A DNA stretch of 64,000 bases from Clostridia bacterium (GTDB taxonomy: Bacteria; Bacillota; Clostridia; UBA1381). Numbering within the stretch: position 1 is the first letter of the stretch; each line of letters opens with the position of its first letter. The position numbers and the translations under genes were made by a program. The notes beneath the pieces are model-generated. The model saw nothing but the letters and a program-made list of their open reading frames with translations, made no database searches and had not been told where the DNA came from. This document shows, piece after piece, positions 24,468 through 34,642 of the stretch. Where the stretch lies: contig JAGASE010000021.1 of assembly GCA_017621875.1 (NCBI GenBank), positions 1-64,000 of the forward strand, in the 5' to 3' direction.

Positions 24468-27400
24468 ATGTACGAGAAGGAAAAAATTCAGCCAAATAAG
24501 GTAAATGCACCGGTACTTTTCATCGGAGTGGGCGGTATTGGCTCAAAAATAATTAAGGGCGTTGCGGACAGATGTATAGGCGATGATACAAGCAATATCC
24601 GCTTTGTTGTGATGGATACCGACGTAAATGATTTGATTAATGTCGATAAAGGAGCAAATATTACTGCGGTGCAGACCTCGTCGACAAGCACAGTCGAGGA
24701 CTATCTCAAAAACGACCATGACGCGAAAAACGGCTGGTTCCCGGAGAATAAGATGCTTGACCCGAAGGCAGTTTCTGAGGGTGCAGGTCAGGTGCGTGCA
24801 ATTTCAAGGCTTGCATTAAACGCTACAATTAAGCAGGGAAATATACATCATTTATATAAGGCGATTGACGATTTGTTCTTAAAGGACGGCGGCGGACTCA
24901 AGCAGGCTATCCGCGTGGTTATCGCTTCAACAGCTGCCGGCGGAACAGGCTCCGGTATCGCAATGGAAACAGGTATGCTTGTGCGGCATTATGTTAAAAA
25001 GAACTATCCTGAGGCTGCGGTAATGATTCGCGGATTTCTTATCATGCCGGGAGTTATGGATACAGTAATCAAAACTCAGAGCGAAAAGGACAGCCTGCGT
25101 TGTAACGGCTATGCAACAATTAAGGAAATTAATGCGTTTATGATGAAAGGCAGCGGATTTTTTGATACTGTCCCTGAGCTTCATCGTTACAAGGACTTGC
25201 ATATAATGATTCCAAGCACCTCAAACGGCGACGAAAAGCTTAGCAATCTGCCGTTCGATTTCTGCTTCCTGCTCGACAGAACCGACTCAAATGCAGGCAA
25301 TATGACAACGCTGGGACAATATATAAACTATGCCGCACAGTCGATTTATGAGCAGAACATCGGTCCTATGAGAAGCAAGGCGGCAAGTATGGAGGATAAC
25401 GTTTTAAAGCTTTGCATAAGCCCGGAAAAGCTCGGCAGATGCCGCTTCGGCGGAACAGGTGCGTCGGTGCTTAAATATCCGTATGAGGACGTAAGAGATT
25501 ATATTGCACTTAACTGGACTCGTGCCTCAATCATAGGCTCTTCCGCGGACGATAAGCTTACCGAGGAGGAAAGAAAGGCACTGCTTAAAAGCTCCTGGCT
25601 GCAGTTTGACGCGAAGTTTATTGAGGAAAGAAAGAAGTGGGACGACAACCCGAACAGAAGTGCCAAGAATGAGCCTACGCTTGCCGGCGTTTACACTGCC
25701 TCGATGGAGGGCGGAAAGGACAGCTCTGCAGGAAATGAGTTCACCTCAATGCTTTGGGATAAATACATAACTCCGAAGATTGACGCTTTATCAGGCGGTG
25801 CAAGGACTACCGAAAGACTTGCCAAAAGCTATATAAAGCTGATTGTTGATGAAGCAATCAAGCACAGACTTTCACTGGATTTCCCTGAAATGCTTGACGA
25901 TATTATGACAGGACAAAAGCCGGTTTCGGAAAGAGGCGGCTTTGAGGCGAAATATCAGAGCATTTATCGACTTGAGAGCATGAGCCGTGATGAAAGCATG
26001 CCTGAAATTACCAAGAACTTTGCAAGAGAGGTTTTCGGAAGCAAGGCACCTATTGAAAAAGAGGATTTGGGCGAGTATATGCTCGAAAAATATCTGTCGA
26101 TAAACGGCAAGGCAATCCACCCGAACGCTGCAAGACACCTGCTGTATGAGCTGAAAAAGGCACTTGAAAGTGAATGGATAGACGCACAGAAAGGCTCTGA
26201 TGAGGCGGCGTTTAGTGAAGAGGTAAGAACAATCTGCTACGGTCAGGACAGCGGCAACGGAAAACGCGACACCTCTGAATTTGACGTAAAGGGTAGCCTT
26301 ATCAACAAGGAAAAGGACCTTCTTACTATGTGTCAGTCCTGCGATGAAAAGGGCAACTCAAACGACATGGAGGAATGCGAGGGTAAGCTTTCGGTTTACT
26401 TTGAGCGTGTTGAAAAGTTCTACACCTGTATTATCAAGAATGAAATCTGTGCCGTTGCAATTCCTGCGGTAAGCAGACTTATAAAGGCATATGAGGCGTT
26501 CTATGCAACCTTTGAGAGCAAGGTGCCGAGCATTGAACGCAAAAAAGAGGATATCGTAACCAAGCTGCAGTTTAAAAACGGTGACTGCGTGAAATACGTT
26601 CTTGGTGAGAAAAAATATCTCGATAAGCTCACAGCAAGCGTCGGACGTCCTGCCGATACGGGAGACGAGGCTTCCAAGCTGTACGCGAAAATATTTGAGT
26701 CGGTAAGAGACAATGCTTATATTGAGGAGCGTAAGAGCGTTAATCCGTTTGCATATGAGGCAAAGAAGGATATTTTTGACGATATAATCATTGAATATTA
26801 TAAGGACAGAGTTGAGGAATGCTGCGACATAATCAATGTAAAGGGCATTCTGCAGGCAATTAAGCTGGAATATGACGTGAAAAGCTCAATCGAGCTTGAT
26901 GAGGTAAGCGAGGAGCTGAAGGACACAAGGGCTGCGGAAATTCACAGTCCGAGCAGACTTAATAAGTATATTACATCTATGATAAATAAGTGTAATAACC
27001 TTGCAAGCCCGGGAATTAAGAAGAAGGACAATGATGAGCCGAGAGAGGTAAGTGCTATTGCTTGCAACGACGGTATTGCAGACGGCGAGGGCATAAGAGT
27101 GAACGATTTTGTGCCGGAGGCTGTTCGTACCGATACAGTTTCAAAATACGAGCTGCATTTCTTCCGTTCGGTTTACAACATTATGCCGACGCAGCTTGCG
27201 AAGCTCAGTGCACCTTCTTATGATGACGAAACAGATGAGTTTTCACTCAGCGGCGAAAACGCATATGATCAGCTTTCAGCCGGCGATTATTTCCGTATTT
27301 ATCAGAAGTACATGGATAGAATCGGACCTGACTGCAAAACAAGTGCTATTATCACTCCGCACGTTGATATGCGTTGGAATGCAATAGTAACAATGCCTGA

Positions 27401-28133
27401 GCTTGACCTTGATTATCAGAAGAGACTGATGAGAAAAATTCATAAGTCAATGATTTACGGCTTTATCTATGACAGAATCCATCTGTTTGCAACCTTGGAT
27501 GAAGGCTCTGACGAAAAGAACTACAAATACTTAAATTCGGAAAATGACCCGTGTGATTTGATTGTATCAAACAAAACAAAATGCGACGTGCTTTATGAGG
27601 TTTTAGACTCTTTGTATAACGACCGTCTTGCGGTATCGGTTATCCGTGAATACGTAAATAAGCTACGCGATAAGAGCAGGTCTGCAGGATTCCAGTCATA
27701 TGAGGACATTGAATTCTTTAAAATGTTAAAGAGCTTCAGATATAAGAAATTCATCAATGAGCCGGCTCTTAAGGGACTTGACGAGCAGGTTTCACTGTTT
27801 ACCGTTGTGCTTATGTACTGTAACTCACTTCCTGCACAGAACAAGGATATGGCGGAAATGAAGACAATGGTAGAGTCAATTATAGAAATGATTTACTCTG
27901 AGATGAACCTCTGTACGTCAAACAAGGACAGCATTTGTGCAAAGGTTGCGGATATTCTTATTGAACAGTTTAACTGCCTGATTGACAACTATAATGCACA
28001 TTCAAACGTATTAAAGTGCGGTAACTTCTCGGATCAGGTTATCGGTGCAATCCGCAGAACGCTCTGCAGCTTTATGGATAAGAGAGATTTGGAAAGCTAT
28101 AAGGATAGGCTGACAGTTTTTGAAGAGGATTAA
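24468..28133 (+). CDS. Tubulin/FtsZ-like GTPase-domain protein (Tubulin_2 type)
   Basis: A very large cytosolic protein of 1221 residues. The N-terminal ~400 residues carry tubulin-superfamily features. These are a glycine-rich first loop FIGVGGIGSK (18-27) and the tubulin signature loop STAAGGTGSG (154-163; compare GGGTGSG of FtsZ). A later PFDFCFLLDRTDSN segment is typical of the prokaryotic Tubulin-like family. The remaining ~800 residues are helical and unassigned, much larger than FtsZ or TubZ. Such proteins are suspected to form membrane-linked filaments or scaffolds; GTP binding is inferred. It is flanked by membrane proteins on both sides. The RBS AAAAGGGG lies before the ATG. Confidence 0.85.
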   Translation: MYEKEKIQPNKVNAPVLFIGVGGIGSKIIKGVADRCIGDDTSNIRFVVMDTDVNDLINVDKGANITAVQTSSTSTVEDYLKNDHDAKNGWFPENKMLDPKAVSEGAGQVRAISRLALNATIKQGNIHHLYKAIDDLFLKDGGGLKQAIRVVIASTAAGGTGSGIAMETGMLVRHYVKKNYPEAAVMIRGFLIMPGVMDTVIKTQSEKDSLRCNGYATIKEINAFMMKGSGFFDTVPELHRYKDLHIMIPSTSNGDEKLSNLPFDFCFLLDRTDSNAGNMTTLGQYINYAAQSIYEQNIGPMRSKAASMEDNVLKLCISPEKLGRCRFGGTGASVLKYPYEDVRDYIALNWTRASIIGSSADDKLTEEERKALLKSSWLQFDAKFIEERKKWDDNPNRSAKNEPTLAGVYTASMEGGKDSSAGNEFTSMLWDKYITPKIDALSGGARTTERLAKSYIKLIVDEAIKHRLSLDFPEMLDDIMTGQKPVSERGGFEAKYQSIYRLESMSRDESMPEITKNFAREVFGSKAPIEKEDLGEYMLEKYLSINGKAIHPNAARHLLYELKKALESEWIDAQKGSDEAAFSEEVRTICYGQDSGNGKRDTSEFDVKGSLINKEKDLLTMCQSCDEKGNSNDMEECEGKLSVYFERVEKFYTCIIKNEICAVAIPAVSRLIKAYEAFYATFESKVPSIERKKEDIVTKLQFKNGDCVKYVLGEKKYLDKLTASVGRPADTGDEASKLYAKIFESVRDNAYIEERKSVNPFAYEAKKDIFDDIIIEYYKDRVEECCDIINVKGILQAIKLEYDVKSSIELDEVSEELKDTRAAEIHSPSRLNKYITSMINKCNNLASPGIKKKDNDEPREVSAIACNDGIADGEGIRVNDFVPEAVRTDTVSKYELHFFRSVYNIMPTQLAKLSAPSYDDETDEFSLSGENAYDQLSAGDYFRIYQKYMDRIGPDCKTSAIITPHVDMRWNAIVTMPELDLDYQKRLMRKIHKSMIYGFIYDRIHLFATLDEGSDEKNYKYLNSENDPCDLIVSNKTKCDVLYEVLDSLYNDRLAVSVIREYVNKLRDKSRSAGFQSYEDIEFFKMLKSFRYKKFINEPALKGLDEQVSLFTVVLMYCNSLPAQNKDMAEMKTMVESIIEMIYSEMNLCTSNKDSICAKVADILIEQFNCLIDNYNAHSNVLKCGNFSDQVIGAIRRTLCSFMDKRDLESYKDRLTVFEED

Positions 28134-28159
28134 TTTGTTTGAATTTTAAATTTTACAGC

Positions 28160-28178
28160 CCTCCGCTTTTGGCGGAGG
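28160..28178 (+). promoter_or_regulatory. Hairpin over a candidate ribosome site
   Basis: CCTCCGC, loop TTTTG and GCGGAGG form a 7-bp GC-rich stem just after the tubulin-like gene. The 3' arm contains GGAGG, so folding would hide a Shine-Dalgarno sequence for the next gene. Ribosomes finishing the upstream gene could open it (translational coupling). No T-run follows, so it is not a terminator. Confidence 0.5.
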
Positions 28179-28198
28179 ACTGCAAGGCGGTGAGAAAG

Positions 28199-30241
28199 AT
28201 GTTTACAGTTTTAATTTGTGACAAGCATATTATAAATGATTGTCATAATAAATATTACATATATTTTAAGCCCTTTCTTGACGATAAGAATTTTGCATTT
28301 TGCTCATGGAATACACAGGCTTCAAGCTTAGACGAGGCTGTTCCCGAATTAAAGAGTATTATAAGAGGTAAAAAGGAATGGCGTGCGATTGTTGTAAACG
28401 ACAGCTCAACATGGGATTTTAATTCAGTCAATAAAAGAAATCCTTTCAATTTTGTTGACAGCCAAAACGCCGTACCGGAGTTTTCTGATTTTTCTGTGGT
28501 GGAAAGCTTTAGGGCAGATGAGCAAAGAATGCTGTCAAAAGCTCTGTCAAATCCTCTTGTTAAGCTGTCGGTATGGCTGTGCGGCTCGCCTATCAAGGTA
28601 AAGCCGGAGGTATGCTATTCAGGCTATGAGGAGGCTATAAATAATCCGAAGGATTCAGCTGCATATTTTGCAAAGCTTAAAGAATTGGGACTTTCGGCAA
28701 AGGATGCCGAGGCTGACAGAAGCCGTGCGATAAAATTTGAACGCCTTTCGGAAATGTTTGATTTCGGCGGAGAGCTGTTCAATCCTCCACAGTCGTTTTT
28801 GGCGGTTAGCGAAAGAGCAAAGGATATTGAGCGTGAGCTTGCAGATGATGCATGGAAAACCCATACCGAGTTTGATTACTCGCATTTTTATACCGAAAAC
28901 CTGTACCCTGATAAGCTGAGATATCTGATATGTGATGTGTCGTATGTAAAAGGCGAGAGAAATGAAGGCTTGTATTTTAATTTCCTTACTCTTATGCTGC
29001 TTTTGGCATTAAATGAATGTCCGAGCGGCGTGCTTCGCCCAAATCGTGTATATACTTTGGGTGTGGAGATTGACTCGGACTGTGTGAGGGAGCTGTGCTA
29101 TAGGTATAATGCAAAGCTTACGGCAACTCTCGGCAAAATCAGCAGTATGTCAAGAAAGCTGTCCGAAAAGGAAAAGGAGCCGATAGACAGGGATACTGCA
29201 CGTATGTGCTTTGAAACCGATGTGGAAATTCCTGTTGAGGTTGATGGCGAGTTTGATAAAAAAAGACTGATGGCAGAATATGATAAAATCGGTCTTTCAA
29301 AGGATTGTCCAGAGGAGGAGTATAAGTATTGGAATGAGCAGTATCATTCAATCAGCAAGCTGTTTATACGCTACCTGCGTGAGCCGAGGCGTGCAGTTAA
29401 AACCGCCGCAAAGGTGGGACTTCGCAGCTCAAATAAGATATCGGATGAGCGTGCCCTGCAGCTGAATGAGTTTCAGCGTGAGGATATTGAGGACCATCTT
29501 TTGGAGGAAGAGCTCAACATGGTTTCAACAGTGACAACACAGCTTTACAATACCGAGGAATACAGAGCGGAAATAGATAAGGCTGATAAGCTGCTGCGGC
29601 GTGAAATCGGGCAGCGTATGACAAAGCGTAAAACGGTGTTTGCAGGACTTATTGCACTCGTTGCGTATTTTCTGGGATTTCTGCCTCTGTTTATAAGCAA
29701 CTTAAATACAACTAAGTCCTTCCTATTCTCGATGGGAGTTACGGGAGTCACGCTTTTAGTGTTCATGGTAATCGGATTTGTTTTTCTGTTTATTTTGAGA
29801 AAGAGGCTTGTGAAACGGTTTAAGGACTTTAATGACGCAATGAATGAAATTCTTGCGGAAATTGAAGCGGGGCTTGGAAAATTTTCAAAATATTTAAGTC
29901 ATGCATGTAATGTGATGCGTGGATTTTCGGTGCTTTCTTATACCGAAAATTCCTTTGAAAAAAGGCAGAATATTCTAAATCATCATAAAAATGTTATTCT
30001 AAATAAAATAAAAGAGGTAAACGAGTTGTTTTCTGATTACCTTACATCGGAAAACAGCGAGGCGGAGTGTAATATTCAGCCGTATGATTTTGATTTTGCA
30101 AAGTTAGTCGAATACAACTATGAAATGCCGTACAGCGGTGCAGCAAAGAGCATTGAGTTTATGCAGACGGGAAATCAGATACAAATACCGATTGATTACG
30201 TTAAATCGGTCAGCGTAAAAAGGGAGGAGTTATATGATTGA
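28199..30241 (+). CDS. Protein of unknown function with two TM helices
   Basis: A 680-residue protein I do not recognise. About 475 N-terminal residues are soluble, followed by two close TM helices (about 480-502 and 509-536). A short helical C-terminal region then ends in VKREELYD. The two helices with a short turn predict both large parts on the cytoplasmic side. The frame extends upstream to a TTG at 28139, but that region holds a hairpin. ATG 28199 (MFTVLICDK) or GTG 28190 are better starts. Its end overlaps the next gene by 8 bp, indicating tight coupling. Context suggests a membrane tether for the tubulin-like protein; this is inference. Confidence 0.7.
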   Translation: MFTVLICDKHIINDCHNKYYIYFKPFLDDKNFAFCSWNTQASSLDEAVPELKSIIRGKKEWRAIVVNDSSTWDFNSVNKRNPFNFVDSQNAVPEFSDFSVVESFRADEQRMLSKALSNPLVKLSVWLCGSPIKVKPEVCYSGYEEAINNPKDSAAYFAKLKELGLSAKDAEADRSRAIKFERLSEMFDFGGELFNPPQSFLAVSERAKDIERELADDAWKTHTEFDYSHFYTENLYPDKLRYLICDVSYVKGERNEGLYFNFLTLMLLLALNECPSGVLRPNRVYTLGVEIDSDCVRELCYRYNAKLTATLGKISSMSRKLSEKEKEPIDRDTARMCFETDVEIPVEVDGEFDKKRLMAEYDKIGLSKDCPEEEYKYWNEQYHSISKLFIRYLREPRRAVKTAAKVGLRSSNKISDERALQLNEFQREDIEDHLLEEELNMVSTVTTQLYNTEEYRAEIDKADKLLRREIGQRMTKRKTVFAGLIALVAYFLGFLPLFISNLNTTKSFLFSMGVTGVTLLVFMVIGFVFLFILRKRLVKRFKDFNDAMNEILAEIEAGLGKFSKYLSHACNVMRGFSVLSYTENSFEKRQNILNHHKNVILNKIKEVNELFSDYLTSENSEAECNIQPYDFDFAKLVEYNYEMPYSGAAKSIEFMQTGNQIQIPIDYVKSVSVKREELYD

Positions 30242-33200
30242 TAAAATATTGTTTATTGCAAAAATGGTCATGGCTGTTCTTCCTTTTGTTGTGCTTTGCT
30301 TTGCAAGCAGCGGGATAAACTTTGAAAAGCCGGAGCGGAGCAGGCAGTATCCAATGCCTGTGCTTTCACTGATATACCTCATAGTGCTGATGTTTGCGGT
30401 GGATTCGATAAATAATTGGATTTTGCATTTTATAAGAAATCTTCCTGTGTGGATTACAGAGCTTGGCAGTTCTTTTCCGGCAGAGCTTAGCGAAATGTTT
30501 GCGATGGCGGGTGAAAAGGTTAATGCTTTTATTGAAGGGCTTAATCTCAATTTCTGGATATTCTTTATATCCAACACCGTTATAATGCTGCTTTATTTGA
30601 CGGTAAAAAAGCTGTGTCTTGCAATAATAGACCGAGTTGTTCAGGAAGGCTCGGACATACATACCTTTGTTGCGGAGAATTTTTATGAATACTTTGCGGA
30701 AAAGGGAAAATGGTGTCTTCTGGAAAGCTATGTTCAGGCGAGAAGTCTTTTTAAGGTTTTCTATTACAGTGCAGTAATTTTGTCGGCTATGCTGATGCTT
30801 TTAAGCCGCCACTTTTATAACCAAGGCTTACTTGAAACAATTTACTATCCGGTATTCGGAGTTTTAATTGTGGGAGAGCTGTATTTTTATTTAGACGGTG
30901 CTACAAAGCGTGAATATTCGGTGGATATTCTCGGCGAGGACGAGGACGCGTACAGGGTAGTTAATTATTCGCTCCTGCGTAAGTTTCTGCGGAATCTGTT
31001 CGGCGATAAGCTGCTGGCGGAAAATACAAGCGTGAACAACACAATTTTTAATGACACTACCAATGACGAGGTTATAAGCAAGCTTGAAAAAAGCGAGGAT
31101 TTAAAGGTCACAGCCTTTGGTACGTATATGAGAACGCTCAATGATACCGGCTTTGACCTGGACCATAACTATATTGCCTCAGCCCTTGACCTTTTGTGCG
31201 GAAAAAGTATATTGTTTAACAATCCGTTCTATAACGACCTTATTCCGTATGCGTTTTATCCCATGAACCGCATGCTGCTTGAGCATAAAAAGGTGCTTGT
31301 AATTTTGGGAAGGCACGCAATCGAGGACGATATTAAGACGTGGCTTGAGGACGGAATTAACGCTGTTACAAATATTCCGTTTTTATGGAATATCGGCATT
31401 TTGGATTCGCAGAAAAACGGGGATATGGATATAGGCATTTTAACCCGTTCGGACGTTTTGGATATAAAGCTGCATAATGCAAATGCGGAGTTTCTTGAAA
31501 AGGTGGGTTACGTGGTAATTATTGAGCCTTCAAAGCTCATTTCTACCGCACAAATCGGACTTAATCTTATTATAAAGAAATGCCGCGGCGAGGAGGACAG
31601 AAGTATCACATACTGTCTTTGCGATAAAAACTGTGACGGCTTGGTTGACGCGATGTCGCATATTCTTATGACGAGCCTTACCGAGGTTTCGGCAACAAAT
31701 AAGCATAAGGGTACTTCGTCATACATGTGCTGGGAGGCGGATAATGAATATCTGCATCACAGAATTGTGCCGAATATATCAAGATATCTCGGATTGGGAA
31801 CAGAGCTTTCCTTTGCGGCACTTAAAAATCAGGTATCAAAAACGCAGTGGTTCGGCGGCGAGGCTTTTCCTGTTACCGACGCACGCTGGATAGATAAGCA
31901 ATATTATTATGACCTTATGAAATATTCAGGTCTGCCGACAAACCAGGAGGCAATGGACGAGAGGTTTTTGACCTCCGCGAATTTCTGGAGTGCAAAAACG
32001 GATAAGCATAATTACTTTACGGTTGAGGACGAGGCATTTAACATGTTTGAAATTCTAAGGAATTTCTCAACACGCTCAAAGGAGCAGGGCTTTATAAATG
32101 TTATTTCATCGGAATATCTGCTGAAGGACTATATGGCGGATAATGCGTCGATATTTGAAAGTGACGCAAAGGCAATCCCGTATGTTGTGGCAGATTATGT
32201 ACGCTCTGTACGGAATACGGTTTTGCGTCTTGTTCTGATGATGAGTACCTTCCCGGTAAATGCCGAGGTTTTAAAAAGAGAGCTGTCCTTAATCGGAATA
32301 AAGGTTTACGATATTAAAAAGCAGCTTTGGTATGAAATTTTTCGCTGCTATGCGGATACCAAAACCTTAAAGGAACTTCCCGAGGAGTACAGAGCAGCGG
32401 TTGAGGCGGCATCACAGCTGTCGCTGACCGATTTTGATAATGGTGAATGTAAGACGGATATAAGTCTTCTTTTAGAGGCAGACGAGTTTAACGCAAAATA
32501 CGGAAGAATGGAGCATACCTTCGCGATTAAGGATAGCTCTTTCCTTGACAGGTTTGTATCCGAGCTTAAATCCGCAGGATATGTCGCAGAGGACGAAAAG
32601 GGCGATAAATATTACCTGGGTGCAGAGCTGTGCGGTCATATTTATCAGAAGTATCTTCCGGGGCAATTCTTCACCTTCGGCGGTAAATATTATGAGATGC
32701 GTTATCTTACCGCGGACGGTCACGTGCTGGTAAGGCGTGCCGCAGACCATATTACCGACCGTGCGTCCTATCGGCAGATGCGTGAGTATACCATATGCGG
32801 AACAAAGCCAGCCGAGAGAATCGGCTCGTGCCGCGATATATCGGGAATGAAGGTTATACATGAGTATGCCGATATCAGGGTGGACACTCCGGGATATTAC
32901 ATCATGCAGAAGTATAACGATTTCGGAACTTCAAAGGCGGTATTGTTTGAGGGCGAAAAAAGCGGAATACCAAAAAGAGTTTATCGCAATAAGGAAATTT
33001 TAAGAATTGAGCTTCCGGATGGTGACGGAAAGCTTACCGATAGCGTGAGATATACCGTTGCTACGCTGTTTAATGAAATATTCAGGACGATGTTTGCCGA
33101 AAATCATGCATATATAGCAGCTGTTACCGATGACAGCTTCATCGCGGACAGCTCGGAGACTAAGCCGCTTACATATTCAATAAAAGCGGAGAACTGTGAG

Positions 33201-34607
33201 CTTTGCAGCGGCAGCATATATATCATTGAGGACAGTCAGCTTGATTTGGGGCTTACATCAGCTGTGGAGCGAAATCTTGAAAGGATTTTGGGAATTATAA
33301 CCGATTATCTTGACTGGCATCTTTCGGCGGTGGAGAAAAGTCTGAATCCTCCGCCTGAGCCGCAGCCTCCTGTAAGCTTTACAGAGGCTCCGGCAGAGCC
33401 GAAAAAGGAGAAGAAAACCGGCTTTGTTGCAGATATTAGACAGCGTGCCGAGAAAATCAAGGAAAAAATCAAAGGTGTATTTAAGCCTAAGGATAAGACA
33501 AAGCCGGAGGGTGACGGCGTACAGCCGCCTGTGGCAGAAAAGCCTGAACAGGCTGCTGCAGAGCCGCAAAGCGATACGGCGGCGGTCGGTGAAGAAAGCA
33601 AAGCAGATGAGGTGATGACGCTTAAAAATGTGGCCGCACCTTCTGCAGAAGATAAATCTGCCGAAAAGAAAAAAATTGAGTTTAAGCGTAAGCCGTATCA
33701 TAGCACATATTACCTTTTGTACGGCGGCAGCTCTGAGCCGTCCTGCCTTGATACAGCAGGTACGCACAGCTATCTTGGCACAATAGGCTTAGCGAAAAAT
33801 CCGCTTAAGCAGGCTCGTGACGGCAAGGAAATCGCTAAGCTTGTCGAGGCGACCTTTAAGCCCGGAAAGTCCGACGTCCGCTATTGCGATTTCTGCGGCA
33901 CAGAGATATACGGCGTGGAATACGAAACCCTGTCTGACGGACGTGACCGCTGCATAAGCTGCGGAAGAACAGCGATTAAGACGGGTGCGGAATTTAGAAA
34001 GATTTTCGAGGACGTAAAGCGAAATATGGAATCCTTCTTCGGAATTAAGATAAACACGGGAATCCGTGTGGAGATGGTTAATTCCAAGAAGCTTAATAAA
34101 AAGCTGGGTTACGCCTTTGTACCTACGCCCGAAATGGACGGACGCGTGCTGGGAGTTGCGATAAAGGATAAGAATGGCTATACTCTGATGATAGAAAACG
34201 GCTCTCCGCGTATGGCGTCCATGCTGACGATGGCACATGAGCTGACTCATATCTGGCAGTATCTGAACTGGAGCGACAGAGCTATCTGCAGCAGATACGG
34301 CAGAGATATGCGGCTTGAAATTTATGAGGGTATGGCAAAGTGGGTTGAAATTCAGTATGCATATCTTATAAATGAGCCTGCGGTTGCAAAGCGTGAGGAG
34401 CTTATCACATTAAGTCGAAACGATGAATACGGCAGAGGATTTTTAAGATATCTTGCAGCTTATCCGTTCTCACAGGGAACTGTTATAACAAAGCCTACTC
34501 CGTTTATGAATTTGGAAGAGCCTTTGGACCCGGAGTTTTGCGGACCTATTTCGTATCAGCCGGTAGAGGCCGATACTTCGGAAGCTGACAGTGACAACGG
34601 AGTATAG
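30234..34607 (+). CDS. Giant membrane protein with C-terminal zinc ribbon and HELTH peptidase (DA1-like)
   Basis: A 1457-residue protein. About five TM helices occupy residues 1-230. A large region (about 230-1030) is of unknown fold, with no P-loop seen. A Pro/Ala/Glu/Lys-rich linker spans about 1040-1155. The C-terminal part has a treble-clef or LIM-like zinc site, C1218-x2-C1221 and C1240-x2-C1243. A metallopeptidase motif follows: H1335-ELT-H1339 with a likely third ligand E1365 (YEGMAKWVE). Zinc ribbon followed by HExxH and EGxA is the layout of DA1-type peptidases, which in plants cleave ubiquitin-pathway proteins. The substrate here is unknown. The ATG overlaps the previous gene by 8 bp, with GGGAGGAG upstream. 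Confidence 0.72.
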   Translation: MIDKILFIAKMVMAVLPFVVLCFASSGINFEKPERSRQYPMPVLSLIYLIVLMFAVDSINNWILHFIRNLPVWITELGSSFPAELSEMFAMAGEKVNAFIEGLNLNFWIFFISNTVIMLLYLTVKKLCLAIIDRVVQEGSDIHTFVAENFYEYFAEKGKWCLLESYVQARSLFKVFYYSAVILSAMLMLLSRHFYNQGLLETIYYPVFGVLIVGELYFYLDGATKREYSVDILGEDEDAYRVVNYSLLRKFLRNLFGDKLLAENTSVNNTIFNDTTNDEVISKLEKSEDLKVTAFGTYMRTLNDTGFDLDHNYIASALDLLCGKSILFNNPFYNDLIPYAFYPMNRMLLEHKKVLVILGRHAIEDDIKTWLEDGINAVTNIPFLWNIGILDSQKNGDMDIGILTRSDVLDIKLHNANAEFLEKVGYVVIIEPSKLISTAQIGLNLIIKKCRGEEDRSITYCLCDKNCDGLVDAMSHILMTSLTEVSATNKHKGTSSYMCWEADNEYLHHRIVPNISRYLGLGTELSFAALKNQVSKTQWFGGEAFPVTDARWIDKQYYYDLMKYSGLPTNQEAMDERFLTSANFWSAKTDKHNYFTVEDEAFNMFEILRNFSTRSKEQGFINVISSEYLLKDYMADNASIFESDAKAIPYVVADYVRSVRNTVLRLVLMMSTFPVNAEVLKRELSLIGIKVYDIKKQLWYEIFRCYADTKTLKELPEEYRAAVEAASQLSLTDFDNGECKTDISLLLEADEFNAKYGRMEHTFAIKDSSFLDRFVSELKSAGYVAEDEKGDKYYLGAELCGHIYQKYLPGQFFTFGGKYYEMRYLTADGHVLVRRAADHITDRASYRQMREYTICGTKPAERIGSCRDISGMKVIHEYADIRVDTPGYYIMQKYNDFGTSKAVLFEGEKSGIPKRVYRNKEILRIELPDGDGKLTDSVRYTVATLFNEIFRTMFAENHAYIAAVTDDSFIADSSETKPLTYSIKAENCELCSGSIYIIEDSQLDLGLTSAVERNLERILGIITDYLDWHLSAVEKSLNPPPEPQPPVSFTEAPAEPKKEKKTGFVADIRQRAEKIKEKIKGVFKPKDKTKPEGDGVQPPVAEKPEQAAAEPQSDTAAVGEESKADEVMTLKNVAAPSAEDKSAEKKKIEFKRKPYHSTYYLLYGGSSEPSCLDTAGTHSYLGTIGLAKNPLKQARDGKEIAKLVEATFKPGKSDVRYCDFCGTEIYGVEYETLSDGRDRCISCGRTAIKTGAEFRKIFEDVKRNMESFFGIKINTGIRVEMVNSKKLNKKLGYAFVPTPEMDGRVLGVAIKDKNGYTLMIENGSPRMASMLTMAHELTHIWQYLNWSDRAICSRYGRDMRLEIYEGMAKWVEIQYAYLINEPAVAKREELITLSRNDEYGRGFLRYLAAYPFSQGTVITKPTPFMNLEEPLDPEFCGPISYQPVEADTSEADSDNGV

Positions 34608-34642
34608 AACTCACAAAATCTGACGCGGCGGAATAGTATAGA

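Noticed and set aside
33258-34250. Long leftward reading frames opposite the DA1-like region
   Set aside because: They are antisense shadows of a continuous gene with clear motifs and have low-complexity composition.
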